A stretch of DNA of 64,000 nucleotides, from NCBI GenBank assembly GCA_005888735.1, contig VBBN01000036.1:55053-119052 (forward strand). The letters run 5' to 3'. A program made the position numbers and the translations under genes. The notes below the pieces were generated by a model that saw only the letters and a program-made list of their open reading frames with translations, searched no databases and was not told where the DNA came from. Numbering within the stretch: position 1 is the stretch's first letter; each line of letters begins with the position of its first letter. Origin of the DNA: Candidatus Bathyarchaeota archaeon (GTDB taxonomy: Archaea > Thermoproteota > Bathyarchaeia > 40CM-2-53-6). Shown here piece by piece: positions 53,307-62,439 of the stretch.

Positions 53307-54332
53307 CTACGCCTTCTTGACCATAGGCTGAGTCTTGTACCATGCCAAGGTTTTCTTCAATGCGTCCTCAAAATCGACGCGTGGTTGCCAGCCTAGTTCT
53401 TTCCTCACCTTGGAATAGTCGCCTACGCTTCTCTGAATGTCCACTCTCCTAGCTTCAGGGTTCCAGCGGATATCGGGTTTGACACTCGCAACCTCAGCGA
53501 TCGTTTCAGCAATCTCGCGAACAGTTCTCTCTATTCCGCTGCAGAAGTGGTAGACTTCGGAGGATTCCCCTTTCTCACCGAGAAGGGCGTATCCTCTAAT
53601 GATATCGTCCACATATGCAAAATCTCTCGTAGGCCTAGGGTTCCCCATCTTCAACGGCTCGCGCTTCAAAAGCCGCAGTATTACAGATGGTATCAGAAAG
53701 TCGGGACGCTGGCGAGGTCCGAAGTGATTGAATGCACGGGAGATGCTAATATCCATCTCGTACATTTCTGCGAAGGACAGGGCCAAGCTTTCGCCTGCCA
53801 GCTTGCTTGCCGAGTAGATGTCGATTGGCTTGGGAGGCGTGTCTTCGCGTATAGGCACGTGCGTCTGTTTCCCATATACGTGGCAAGTACTTACGTACAC
53901 CACTTTCGGAACGTGCCTTTCTCGAGCAGCCATTAGAAGGTTGAGGGTTCCAAGAGCGTTCGTGGAAAACGTGTTGAACACCTTGGCCCGAGTCTCCGGA
54001 ATCACCGTGATAGCGGCAAGATGGAACGCCACATCGACACCTTTCAGAGCCTCTACCAAGCTCTGGTAATCTTGGACGTCGCCAACTGCTGTCTTGATCC
54101 TTGGACCTCTAGCGGCCAAGTTCTGGCTAGACCTAACAAAGCATCTAACATCCGCGCCTAGAGACTGAAGGTATTCAGCCAGGTGACCCCCCGCAAAACC
54201 GGTTGCTCCCGTAACAAGCGTTGCCTTTCCCTTCCAGAACCCCGAGTCGGGATCTCCGCGCAATGTTATTCCCTCGAAACCAACTTCAAACTCGTTCTGG
54301 AAATAAGGGTTCGCCGCAGATCGGAGCCACAA
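53307..54332 (-). CDS. NDP-sugar 4,6-dehydratase/epimerase (SDR)
   Basis: 341 residues, extended short-chain dehydrogenase fold. NAD loop GATGFAGGHL, catalytic YSASK (Tyr-x3-Lys), VYVSTCHVYG and the nucleotide-sugar region ending RPTRDFAYVDDI. Closest in kind to GDP-mannose or CDP-glucose 4,6-dehydratases. It lies ten bases ahead of the 3-dehydratase, the natural next enzyme. N-terminal extension of about 35 residues (NEFEVGFEGITLRGD) before FWKGKATLVTG is unusual. TTG start at 54332. Confidence 0.85.
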   Translation of the reverse strand: MWLRSAANPYFQNEFEVGFEGITLRGDPDSGFWKGKATLVTGATGFAGGHLAEYLQSLGADVRCFVRSSQNLAARGPRIKTAVGDVQDYQSLVEALKGVDVAFHLAAITVIPETRAKVFNTFSTNALGTLNLLMAARERHVPKVVYVSTCHVYGKQTHVPIREDTPPKPIDIYSASKLAGESLALSFAEMYEMDISISRAFNHFGPRQRPDFLIPSVILRLLKREPLKMGNPRPTRDFAYVDDIIRGYALLGEKGESSEVYHFCSGIERTVREIAETIAEVASVKPDIRWNPEARRVDIQRSVGDYSKVRKELGWQPRVDFEDALKKTLAWYKTQPMVKKA

Positions 54333-54511
54333 CGACGGGACAGTGGCTGTTCAACTGGAAGGTTGCGAGAAGAAGCAGGACCCGCATGAATCCACGCCGG
54401 GTGTCAAGTCGTTTGACCGTCACTGCATGGATTTTCGACTGCTTGTGGCGGTCGCGTCGATAAGAGATGGCCTTAGAAGATGAAGGAAAATTGACCGTTG
54501 AGAGATTTTTC

Positions 54512-57394
54512 CTATCTGGGCGTCTTCCTGATAAGGAAGGCCAACCCGGCGACGGCTATCCCCGCGATGACCATTCCGATCAATGCAACGGAAGGGATTG
54601 AGTCGGGCAGGCCTAGCGTTGCGAGACTTGTCGGTCCACCTGGTGAAACCCATGGAGACTTGACTTCGAAAGTCCGGAGCGAGGAGGCCTGGACACCGTT
54701 TATTTCCACGGTGGCTAAGAGTGCGTATGTTCCAATGGAGGCTGTCTTGGGGATCAGGTAGGTGGCCTTGGAGAGGCCTGTCGAAATTGCGGTCGTGGGC
54801 AGCGTTGTGCTTGTTCCGTTGGGGAGGTAGAGAGCCAGTTGGATGCTTGATGGCGTCGCGGGTGCGCCGCCTGCCTGGGTTGAGATGTATATTGTTGCGG
54901 AATCTCCGGGGGAGTAGATAGTCCCGGTGTCCATACTTGCTGTGATTGTAACGGCCGGAGGTGCGATTACTTGAAAGTCAGCTGTCGCAGTTGCCCTTGT
55001 AAATTCATCCAATGCTTTGATGTGGTGGAGGCCGGTTTGCGCGTGCGGTACGTTAAACGTGAAGTTGAACGATCCCTGCGTTGGAATTGCGAAGCCGATG
55101 AATTGGTCGTCAAACGAGACAAGGATTGGCGAGACCCCAATTAGCCCAGGCGGCAACGGGGGGAAGCCATGCCCTTGGACCATAATTTGTGTACCGAGAG
55201 TTCCGTTGGAGGGCGATACAGCCAGCGTGGGAGGTGGCAGAATTACGAGCTGAACTGTGGCGGCGTGAGTGAGCGAGCCCGAAGTTCCCGTTACCGTGAT
55301 CGTGTAATTTCCAACGGCTGTGCTTGAGAGGGTGGAAACTGTGAGGTGGGCGTTTCCGGAACTTTGAGATAGTGAAACGAATGCGAATGACGGATTCAAC
55401 GATATGTTCGGTCCGTTTGTCAAACCTGGGACTATGCTCGAGCCCAGCTGCACATTGCCGGTGAAGCCTTGGAATCCGAAGACAGAAACCGTGGCGGTGG
55501 TCGATCCCCCATCAAGCAATACGATGGATTGTGGGAATACCTCGATTCCGAAATCTGGGGGTGGTGGGGGTGGAGGAGTTATGATGAGGTTGATCGAAGT
55601 CGAGTGAATCATAGTGCCGCTTGATCCGGTCACGGTCACGCTGAACGGTCCAATCGGATCAAATGTTGAGGACGAGACTAGCAGTGTTGCTGACGCAGTT
55701 CCATTGGGACTCAGAGAGACAGCTGAAGGCGATAGAGAGCTAGTTGGTCCCAAAGCCGGCGAAACCTGAGACGCTAGTTGGACACTTCCGGCAAAGCCAT
55801 CCGAGCTTGTGAGAGTAATCTGGGAGGTTCCCGAGCTTCCAGCTTGGAAGGTGAGCGACGGTGGATTAGCTGATATTGCGAAGTCGGGCGGGGCGGGCGG
55901 CGGGATTGCTCCGTCGGCGGAGTCGTATGAGAGCATGGTGTTCCAGGCGGCACTGAGATCTAGGTTGACAGATATTGTGGGATCTTGTTCTTGGTACGTT
56001 CCCATTAGGCCCCCGTCGAAGAAGCCTGAGATTAGGCCGTTTACAGCATCGAGTCGAAGGTCGTGGAAGACGTTGAGCTGCGACTGGAATCCGTCTGTGC
56101 TGAAGACATCAGTTGTGTCTCTCAGCAGGTGATATCTATGGTAGAAGTTGTCCGCTATCCAAGCGTATGCATGAAGCTTAGTGAAGACGACGAACTCCAG
56201 CTCCCCGACTGAACCTCCTACCCATGCGATTCGTGCCGAGTAGCTCCAATTGGAGAGTCCCGGGGGAGCGGGTAGGCATACGTCTCCGGATACCGTACCG
56301 TCATTTGTAACGGTGAGGGCTCCTCCACCTACGCTGTGATACGAGGGAGGGCCGAGGCCACATGCAGTCCAGCCTGTGGCGAACAGCTGGTCTAGACTAG
56401 AATAGTTGAAGTCGTCGTGGAAGGGAAAGCCAAGAGTTTGTGTTGACCCGACCCTAACAGTGAACATGACAAAGTGGGTTAACGACCCGCTTGACCCTTC
56501 GAGGCTGAAGCCGTATGTTCCCAAGGTGGCATTGAAGAGGACGGTGAAGGTCAGGGTTGAGTTTTGGATCATGTAATGGAGCAAAGAAACGGTTTGAGGG
56601 TTGAGGGTTGCTTTAACTCCGACCGGAGTTTGGGTAGCATTTCCAGCGAACGATGTCAGGTTGACGTTCAGAAACACGTCACCAGTAAAGCCTCCTAGGC
56701 TAGCAATGGTGATTGTTGAAAAGCTCGAGTTTGAAGGCTGGACGCTCAGAAAGGTTGGGGTCGCAGAGAGGGAGAAGTCGGGGGTGGATGGAGTGTTGCT
56801 GAAGATGGCGGTTTGAATCGACTCCGGTACAGGGTTCGGGTTCGCAATTGTTACACAGATGTTCGGGACGCTCGTGGTTCCAGAGCAACCGGTTAGGAAT
56901 CCGATTGTTGTGCCCGTAGAGTTTCCGACTACTACATATGTGATGCTGAAAAGCTGCCCGGTTATCGGTGAGGCTGTGGGTCCTCCGAGGTCGACTGCGG
57001 CGAGGTGCGCAGTGCCAGGGCCGTCGTTGGCGGCGCAGCCGGACCCGCGTCCGTCTACGCAGTTTGTGAGCACGAATGGTGAAGCTCCAAGCACGCTCCC
57101 AATTGTGCTAATGCTCGTCCCTCGCAAAACTTGGTCGTCCGTGCTTACAGTGACGTCTAGCCCGTTGAGAGCCTCTGACCCTTGAATGTTAATGTTGACG
57201 ATGATCGTCGAGTTTAGGTTCCCGGATAGAGTCGCGGGGGAAGCTGGGCACGTTGTTGAACTGGACATGTCCACGCAGACGAGGCCTGTAGTGAGACTCC
57301 TCGCGATGGGAGACGACAGTCCTGCTAAGAGAGGAAAGGAGATAATCGCGAACAACACCAGAAGTAAAGGGAACCTATTGCCCCAAGAGCTCAT
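54512..57394 (-). CDS. Large secreted surface protein with beta-sandwich repeats and C-terminal anchor
   Basis: 960 residues. Signal peptide at the start (PLLLVLFAIISFPLLAG), then a Cys-containing domain (about 38-195), a first PDFSLSATP sandwich repeat, a LamG-like domain (about 330-500, with HDDFNYSSLDQLFATGW), two more sandwich repeats opening PDFAISANP and PDFGIEVFP after a proline run, a TIG-like segment (SPSNGTLGTQIMVQGHG) and a last beta domain. It ends with SPGGPTSLATLGLPDSIPS and a membrane helix plus RKTPR. Probably an adhesin or S-layer-associated protein. The repeats share the G-F-x-G-x-V-x-L core. A TATA at 57434-57443 lies about 45 bases upstream. A decayed paralogue is at 40972-42575. 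Confidence 0.85.
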   Translation of the reverse strand: MSSWGNRFPLLLVLFAIISFPLLAGLSSPIARSLTTGLVCVDMSSSTTCPASPATLSGNLNSTIIVNINIQGSEALNGLDVTVSTDDQVLRGTSISTIGSVLGASPFVLTNCVDGRGSGCAANDGPGTAHLAAVDLGGPTASPITGQLFSITYVVVGNSTGTTIGFLTGCSGTTSVPNICVTIANPNPVPESIQTAIFSNTPSTPDFSLSATPTFLSVQPSNSSFSTITIASLGGFTGDVFLNVNLTSFAGNATQTPVGVKATLNPQTVSLLHYMIQNSTLTFTVLFNATLGTYGFSLEGSSGSLTHFVMFTVRVGSTQTLGFPFHDDFNYSSLDQLFATGWTACGLGPPSYHSVGGGALTVTNDGTVSGDVCLPAPPGLSNWSYSARIAWVGGSVGELEFVVFTKLHAYAWIADNFYHRYHLLRDTTDVFSTDGFQSQLNVFHDLRLDAVNGLISGFFDGGLMGTYQEQDPTISVNLDLSAAWNTMLSYDSADGAIPPPAPPDFAISANPPSLTFQAGSSGTSQITLTSSDGFAGSVQLASQVSPALGPTSSLSPSAVSLSPNGTASATLLVSSSTFDPIGPFSVTVTGSSGTMIHSTSINLIITPPPPPPPDFGIEVFPQSIVLLDGGSTTATVSVFGFQGFTGNVQLGSSIVPGLTNGPNISLNPSFAFVSLSQSSGNAHLTVSTLSSTAVGNYTITVTGTSGSLTHAATVQLVILPPPTLAVSPSNGTLGTQIMVQGHGFPPLPPGLIGVSPILVSFDDQFIGFAIPTQGSFNFTFNVPHAQTGLHHIKALDEFTRATATADFQVIAPPAVTITASMDTGTIYSPGDSATIYISTQAGGAPATPSSIQLALYLPNGTSTTLPTTAISTGLSKATYLIPKTASIGTYALLATVEINGVQASSLRTFEVKSPWVSPGGPTSLATLGLPDSIPSVALIGMVIAGIAVAGLAFLIRKTPR

Positions 57395-57433
57395 ACTAGT
57401 CCGAAACCATCCGAATGTTGAAGAATTCGACAG

Positions 57434-57443
57434 ACTATAAGAT
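57434..57443 (-). promoter_or_regulatory. TATA box for the large surface protein
   Basis: Minus strand ATCTTATAGT; transcription would start near 57412, about 18 bases before the start codon at 57394. Confidence 0.45.
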
Positions 57444-57644
57444 AATTTCGATTTTTCATAAACGTCTCGAACTTGTAACTCTGCCTGGGCAGGCCAAAGA
57501 TGGCTGGAGATATCGTGTGGTCGAGAGCGTGGTCGAGAGAGAGCGCGCGTCGCGTAAGAGAATCCTCAAGCGTGCCGGCGGTATGCGCGACGGTTTGTTG
57601 TGAATGTTGTTGCGGCCGACCCTGATGAGTTGAAATCGACGCGG

Positions 57645-57653
57645 TTTAAATAA
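57645..57653 (+). promoter_or_regulatory. TATA box for the RmlC-like gene
   Basis: TTTAAATAA, centred 27 bases before the ATG at 57676, so this transcript is probably leaderless. Confidence 0.5.
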
Positions 57654-57675
57654 CCATGATACGAGTCGCCCCGAC

Positions 57676-58167
57676 ATGCTGGCCGGAGTAAAGGTTCAAG
57701 ATCTGATGAAGAGTGTGGACGAGAGAGGGTTCTTCGCCGAAATTATCCGGGAAGATTGGAAGGACTTACTAGGCGAAGACAGAATCGTCCAGGCGAACCT
57801 TTCGTTCAGCTATCCCGGAATGATAAGAGGGTGGCACCGGCACAACAGAGGCCAGGTAGACTACTTCATCGTCTTGAAAGGCTCAATGAAAATATGCGCC
57901 TACGATGACAAGCCAGGTTCTCCCACAAAAGGGCAACTCGATGAAATCGTAGCCGGTGAGGAACGGCTCCAGGTAGTGAGGATACCTGGTCACTACTGGC
58001 ACGGGACGAAGACCCTTGGTGACAAGCCTTCCCTAACAGTTTATGGCGTTAACCGGATGTACAACGTGAAAAATCCCGATGAAGAACGACGGCCGTGGAA
58101 TGATTCGTCCATTGTTGAACGGAAATCGGGAAAACCGTATGACTGGAACAAACTGCCACACAAATAG
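57676..58167 (+). CDS. RmlC-like NDP-sugar 3,5-epimerase (cupin)
   Basis: 163 residues. Family opening SVDERGFFAEI, the histidine motif GWHRHNRGQVDYF that holds the catalytic base, and the end strand SLTVYGVNRMYNVKNPDEE. In the dTDP-rhamnose pathway it epimerises C3 and C5 of the 4-keto sugar, between RmlB and RmlD. Shorter than many RmlC (about 180), lacking part of the C-terminal helix. Convergent with rmlD. ATG at 57676. Confidence 0.86.
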   Translation: MLAGVKVQDLMKSVDERGFFAEIIREDWKDLLGEDRIVQANLSFSYPGMIRGWHRHNRGQVDYFIVLKGSMKICAYDDKPGSPTKGQLDEIVAGEERLQVVRIPGHYWHGTKTLGDKPSLTVYGVNRMYNVKNPDEERRPWNDSSIVERKSGKPYDWNKLPHK

Positions 58168-58172
58168 CTCCC

Positions 58173-59114
58173 TTAGCGGCTACCGATCGAGTGGGTTGGA
58201 TCATTCGTTCCGCCTTGCGACTTCATTTCGCGCAAACCCTCTTCAGCTGTCAGAAACCTCACCCCAAGCTCCCTCTCTGTATCGTCGACTGAGAGGCAGC
58301 TGTTCTTGGGCCGCTCGGCTGCCTGTTTGAAATCCTTGGAGGAAACTGGCTGAACCAGGGTTGTCGGATAGTTGAAGACTTCAGCAATTTTGAGTGCGAA
58401 CTCGTAACGGCTAATGCAGGACCTTCCCGCGGTGTGGAAGATCCCGCTACCGTCGAAAGATGCGATCCGTAGCACTGCTTCGGCCATGTTGTCTGCAAAC
58501 GTTGGCGAGCTGAACTGGTCATTCACGGCTTTCACGGTCTCGTTCTTGCCAAATTTGTCGAGAACGTACATGGCAAAATTGACCGTTTTCCCAGAGCTAG
58601 ACGGTATCCCAGTCGCTTCGAGCGGGTTCCAGCCATAGATTACGCTGGGGCGGGCAATGGCATAGCTCGGAACCTTGGAGGCCACAGCTTCGCCCTCAAC
58701 CTTGGTCCTGGCGTAGTAGTGAAGAGGGTTGGGCACATCAGACTCTGAGTAGTGTCCAGTGCGTCCGTCGAAGACATAGTCTGTTGAGACGTAGATGAAC
58801 CTGGACCCGAGTTTCGAGGCCGTGTCAGCAAGGTTAGCGGTTCCCTCAACATTGACGCGGTGAGCCTCTTCCTGGTGGGTCTCACAATAGTCCACGTTGT
58901 GAAGCGCCGCAGTGTTCACAATCACTTCCGGCTTGACCTCCTCCAAAAGCATCCGCGTGGCCTCACCATCGGTAATGTCTAGCTTGAACGATTTCGAATC
59001 CTCAGGATGCCTAGCATTATGGGTGGAAAGAGCTTCGTACCCATAGTTGGGTGCAAACTTGACGAGCTTCGAGCCAACTAGCCCTGTGGCTCCCACTACG
59101 AGCAGCCTTCTCAT
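58173..59114 (-). CDS. rmlD: dTDP-4-dehydrorhamnose reductase
   Basis: 313 residues from ATG at 59114, the natural start (RRLLVVGATGLVGSKLV); a longer frame adds 12 residues. SDR fold with VNTAALHNVDYCE, YVSTDYVFDG and YARTK (catalytic Tyr-x3-Lys). Last step of dTDP-rhamnose synthesis. Convergent with the RmlC-like gene (stops five bases apart); ATG is 77 bases from the divergent epimerase. Confidence 0.88.
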   Translation of the reverse strand: MRRLLVVGATGLVGSKLVKFAPNYGYEALSTHNARHPEDSKSFKLDITDGEATRMLLEEVKPEVIVNTAALHNVDYCETHQEEAHRVNVEGTANLADTASKLGSRFIYVSTDYVFDGRTGHYSESDVPNPLHYYARTKVEGEAVASKVPSYAIARPSVIYGWNPLEATGIPSSSGKTVNFAMYVLDKFGKNETVKAVNDQFSSPTFADNMAEAVLRIASFDGSGIFHTAGRSCISRYEFALKIAEVFNYPTTLVQPVSSKDFKQAAERPKNSCLSVDDTERELGVRFLTAEEGLREMKSQGGTNDPTHSIGSR

Positions 59115-59191
59115 CGTCACCCTGACGGGAACCGAGCGTATCCTTTTCAATCTTCACCATCAATCAAGACCTCATTCAAGGTCCAACAGAC

Positions 59192-60193
59192 ATGGTCATC
59201 CTAGTCACTGGCGGGTGTGGTTACATCGGGTCGCAACTGATTCGGGACTTGGCAGTGGAGCCGCGCTTCCAGGGAATCACAATACGCATCTTGGACAGTA
59301 TGATGCGGGAACGCTACGTCAGCCTAATGGACCTCCCCTCGGAAGGAAGCTACGAGTTCCATGAAGGTGATATTCGGAAGGACGAAGATTTGAAAAAAGC
59401 CTTCCAAGACGTGGAGCAGGTCATCGACCTCGCCGGCATTACCAACGCTCCAGTCTCATTCGAGCGGAAAGACCTCACGGTCGACGTCAACGTCACTGGT
59501 GGACGAAAGGTTCTCTCACACGCGGTCAAGAGCGAGGTAGATCGGTTCATCTACTCGTCAACCGCCAGCGTCTACGGACCCACAATCGGTCTCGTGGACG
59601 AGACTTCACCTTGCAAGCCGATCAGCCCTTACGGCGAGACTAAGCTCCAAGCTGAGAAACAGTGCATTGAGGCATCGAAGACGAGCGGGCTGTACGTAAC
59701 ATCGCTACGGCTTGGAACAGTGTTCGGCTGGTCTATCGGAATGAGGTTCGACACCGTCGTCGATAGGTTCGCCTACCTCGCCTGTGCCGGAATGCCCTTG
59801 AGCGTCTGGGAATCCGCGCAGCGAGAGAAAAGACCTTACCTCCACATCAGAGACTCGACTATGGCTTTGATCTTCGCCTTGGAACGAAACGACATGAAAG
59901 GTGAAGTCTACAATGTAGTAGGTGAAAACGCGTCCATCGACCGGATAACAAGCGTCATCGCTAAGGAAGTCTTCGACTTGAAAATAGTGGTTACACCATC
60001 CCCCAACCTCAACCAGGTCAGCTACGAGCTCGACGGCTCCAAAATCGCTGGGCTAGGCTTCAAGCCTCAACACACGTTGGAACAGGGCGTCTGGGAGATT
60101 GTGGACAAGTTCCGAGTCCTTCTTAATAATAGGACCCGCCGAACATTTCAGCCGAACGTTCCGTCAATCGCCCCCGAGCTTCGGGAAGCATAA
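59192..60193 (+). CDS. NAD-dependent NDP-sugar epimerase
   Basis: 333 residues. NAD loop GGCGYIGSQLI, YSSTASVYGP and YGETK (Tyr-x3-Lys) place it with the GalE/RmlB superfamily; because the TDE motif of the dTDP-glucose 4,6-dehydratase RmlB is replaced by STASVYG, it is more likely a 4-epimerase. So the dTDP-rhamnose set here has A, C-like and D but no clear RmlB. ATG at 59192. Confidence 0.8.
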   Translation: MVILVTGGCGYIGSQLIRDLAVEPRFQGITIRILDSMMRERYVSLMDLPSEGSYEFHEGDIRKDEDLKKAFQDVEQVIDLAGITNAPVSFERKDLTVDVNVTGGRKVLSHAVKSEVDRFIYSSTASVYGPTIGLVDETSPCKPISPYGETKLQAEKQCIEASKTSGLYVTSLRLGTVFGWSIGMRFDTVVDRFAYLACAGMPLSVWESAQREKRPYLHIRDSTMALIFALERNDMKGEVYNVVGENASIDRITSVIAKEVFDLKIVVTPSPNLNQVSYELDGSKIAGLGFKPQHTLEQGVWEIVDKFRVLLNNRTRRTFQPNVPSIAPELREA

Positions 60194-60529
60194 ACCCTAT
60201 CCAGCTCCGCAGGGAGCATCACCCACGGCATGCTAGTCATCACTGAGTAGGTCGACTCTGGCAGCTAAATGACCATGAGCCCTGGGTTGGAATCCTAATG
60301 CGAAGCTCATTTGAAGCGGTCACATCGCATTCCATGGTGGAGTGGAGACTGTGGGTTGAAGGTTGACCTAGTGATGTGATGCCTAATGGCGAAGAGACGC
60401 TTGAAAAAGGCTTTGTCCTCGATAGACGTGGCGATCTCTTCGAGTCGCTCCTGGCACAAGATAATCATAGACGGTGGAAGCCGAGACAGTGCATGGTTGA
60501 TATGTGACGGATACTGCTCTTGTTCTTCG
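60194..60529. other. Gene-free spacer of 336 bases
   Basis: No convincing gene. A frame opens at 60386 (MAKRRLKKALSS) but overlaps the beta-helix gene on the other strand and shows no domain. No repeat or tRNA seen. Confidence 0.5.
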
Positions 60530-62239
60530 TCAGAACCTCTGCGCCGTCATGGTAGGCGCGATGCTGTAGGAAACAGTAACCGATTCTCCAGGCTGAAGTA
60601 TGACAAAGCATGGACTTGACGTGGCGATCGTTACCCCGTTCTTAGTCACAAAGTTTACAGTTCCACCTGTGATCGCGATAAGTTGAGGATATAGATATCC
60701 GTTGAAACTTGCGGTAGCTGGATTGACATAGGTAAATGGTCCCGATGGAGGCACAGGTATGCTTGTGATAGGAATTCCGAGGGCTCCGCCAGTGTATTTT
60801 GCCGTCTGCAATATACCGTTGTTTGTTTCGAAGGCTCCTATGATATCTATGGACCCGGGCCCCATCAATGCCAATCCTGAAGGAGATGCTTTTGATGAAC
60901 AACCATAAGCTATAACGCGTGTGTTGACATTTCCGGCGTTGACATCTGCGGTATTTGTGCCAAAGTTCACTCCGAACAATTGACAGTTGGCATCTTGACT
61001 ACCACTTGGCGCCGTTCCGAACAAATCGAAGCCTATGCCTTGATTACCGCTTGGAACAGTTGGTCCCTCGACGGTTGAGACGTATCCTCCAAAGAACGTT
61101 ATTCCATAACTGCCTACCCCGATGGGAGTTGTTCTGAAGGCGGTGCCACACTGGTCAAAGTAAGCGTTACCGAATGTCGATCTATTCAAGACTCCTCTGC
61201 TTTCGAATCCTACGCCGCATGACAGAAAGTTGCAATTGTCCCACTTGCTTTCCTGCGTTCCAGTAGTAGTTGAGCCTCCAGCAGGTCCGAATCGACAGCC
61301 TATTCCGAAGCCATTCAGAGAGAGGTCAGATATTCTTGTGCCGTTGAATAGGCCTTCTAGGTGGATACCAATGCTGGAACTATTGTAAGCTGCCGAGCGG
61401 TCCATGGTAATGTTCTTGATGAAGTCTCCAACCCACCCGAATCCTGGCGTAGCGCGTTGCTGTGTTCCAAAGTCCAAACCCACTCCGTTGCCGTCATAAC
61501 GAACAAGAACGTCACCGAGAGCACCCAGACCGCGTATTCCAAAGTTATTGGGATTGGCCGTAGGCGCACCTACGACTATGCCCGTTGTCCCGAGATTGTA
61601 AATTCCCGGTATCATGTAAACACAAGTAATTGCTCCTGGTGCCGAGAGGACGCTTCTTAATGTCGCAACGCTTCCAACAATCTTAATCGGGCCTGCCGAC
61701 GCGCCGCATATCATTCCGTCAAACATTGGATATCCGAACCAAGAGCCACCTGACCTCACAACTTGTAAACCGTCTACAGCGGTACCAAAGTCCGTGACGG
61801 CGGGGACTCCTGCTTTCGTCTTGACGCCTGGCCAGCCGTTCAGGAACTTGATGCTTCCCTGAGTCTCTAGTATTACCGCGACCCCAGGCTTGTGGGTGAG
61901 GGTCCCAAGTGTTCCTGTCCCATCCCTCACATAGATGGACCCGTTGGTCATGTTGTTTATCGCATTCTGCACGACTGTGGTTGCGTTAGGCCCAGAATAG
62001 TCGACAGATCCTGTCGTTCCATTGACCGCATTTACTGTCCCACTATTATCCTTGTAGATGATGTAACTCGCCGGGTCAACGTCGCTGGGTGCTACGGCGA
62101 AAGCCGTGGGCGGGCCGGCTAAGACCGGTCCAAGAGCTAGGCCGGCTCCTCCGCTCGCTCCGGCCATCGCAAGACGTTCGATAAACTTGCGCCTTGAAAC
62201 GAGAGAAGACGCTCTCTGTGTCTCGACAGAATCCGACAT
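60530..62239 (-). CDS. Tat-exported beta-helix protein
   Basis: 569 residues. N-terminal twin-arginine motif SRRKFIERLA (15-24) followed by a hydrophobic, Gly/Ala-rich stretch, indicating folded export. The rest is rich in short strands with Gly-Asn turns (GIYNLGTTGIV, GIGFDLFGT, NCNFLSCGVGFE), the pattern of a right-handed parallel beta-helix, like pectate-lyase or tailspike folds. Catalytic residues not identifiable. Last 40 residues (PGESVTVSYSIAP) may be a separate beta domain. Likely a surface-sugar binding or cleaving protein. ATG at 62239. Confidence 0.83.
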   Translation of the reverse strand: MSDSVETQRASSLVSRRKFIERLAMAGASGGAGLALGPVLAGPPTAFAVAPSDVDPASYIIYKDNSGTVNAVNGTTGSVDYSGPNATTVVQNAINNMTNGSIYVRDGTGTLGTLTHKPGVAVILETQGSIKFLNGWPGVKTKAGVPAVTDFGTAVDGLQVVRSGGSWFGYPMFDGMICGASAGPIKIVGSVATLRSVLSAPGAITCVYMIPGIYNLGTTGIVVGAPTANPNNFGIRGLGALGDVLVRYDGNGVGLDFGTQQRATPGFGWVGDFIKNITMDRSAAYNSSSIGIHLEGLFNGTRISDLSLNGFGIGCRFGPAGGSTTTGTQESKWDNCNFLSCGVGFESRGVLNRSTFGNAYFDQCGTAFRTTPIGVGSYGITFFGGYVSTVEGPTVPSGNQGIGFDLFGTAPSGSQDANCQLFGVNFGTNTADVNAGNVNTRVIAYGCSSKASPSGLALMGPGSIDIIGAFETNNGILQTAKYTGGALGIPITSIPVPPSGPFTYVNPATASFNGYLYPQLIAITGGTVNFVTKNGVTIATSSPCFVILQPGESVTVSYSIAPTMTAQRF

Positions 62240-62439
62240 AATAGGCCGTCTTTACTGAAGTATTGAAGTCGCAAGTCTTTAGAATGTTTTCATCGGCAGT
62301 GGAACATTGCTAGGCACATGGGCAACACCGCAGGCAGGCCTCCTTGTCGTTAGGCTCGAATACCGTAGCGCCACAAACCTTCCCGACCATGTTATCGGCT
62401 CCAAGTGCAACTGCTCCCAATTGAAGAACGCAAGAACGC

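Noticed and set aside
57415..57603. 62-residue frame in the promoter spacer
   Set aside because: Lies over the TATA box of the surface protein on the other strand, no features.
60386..60619. 77-residue frame with basic N-terminus
   Set aside because: Overlaps the beta-helix gene on the other strand and shows no domain.
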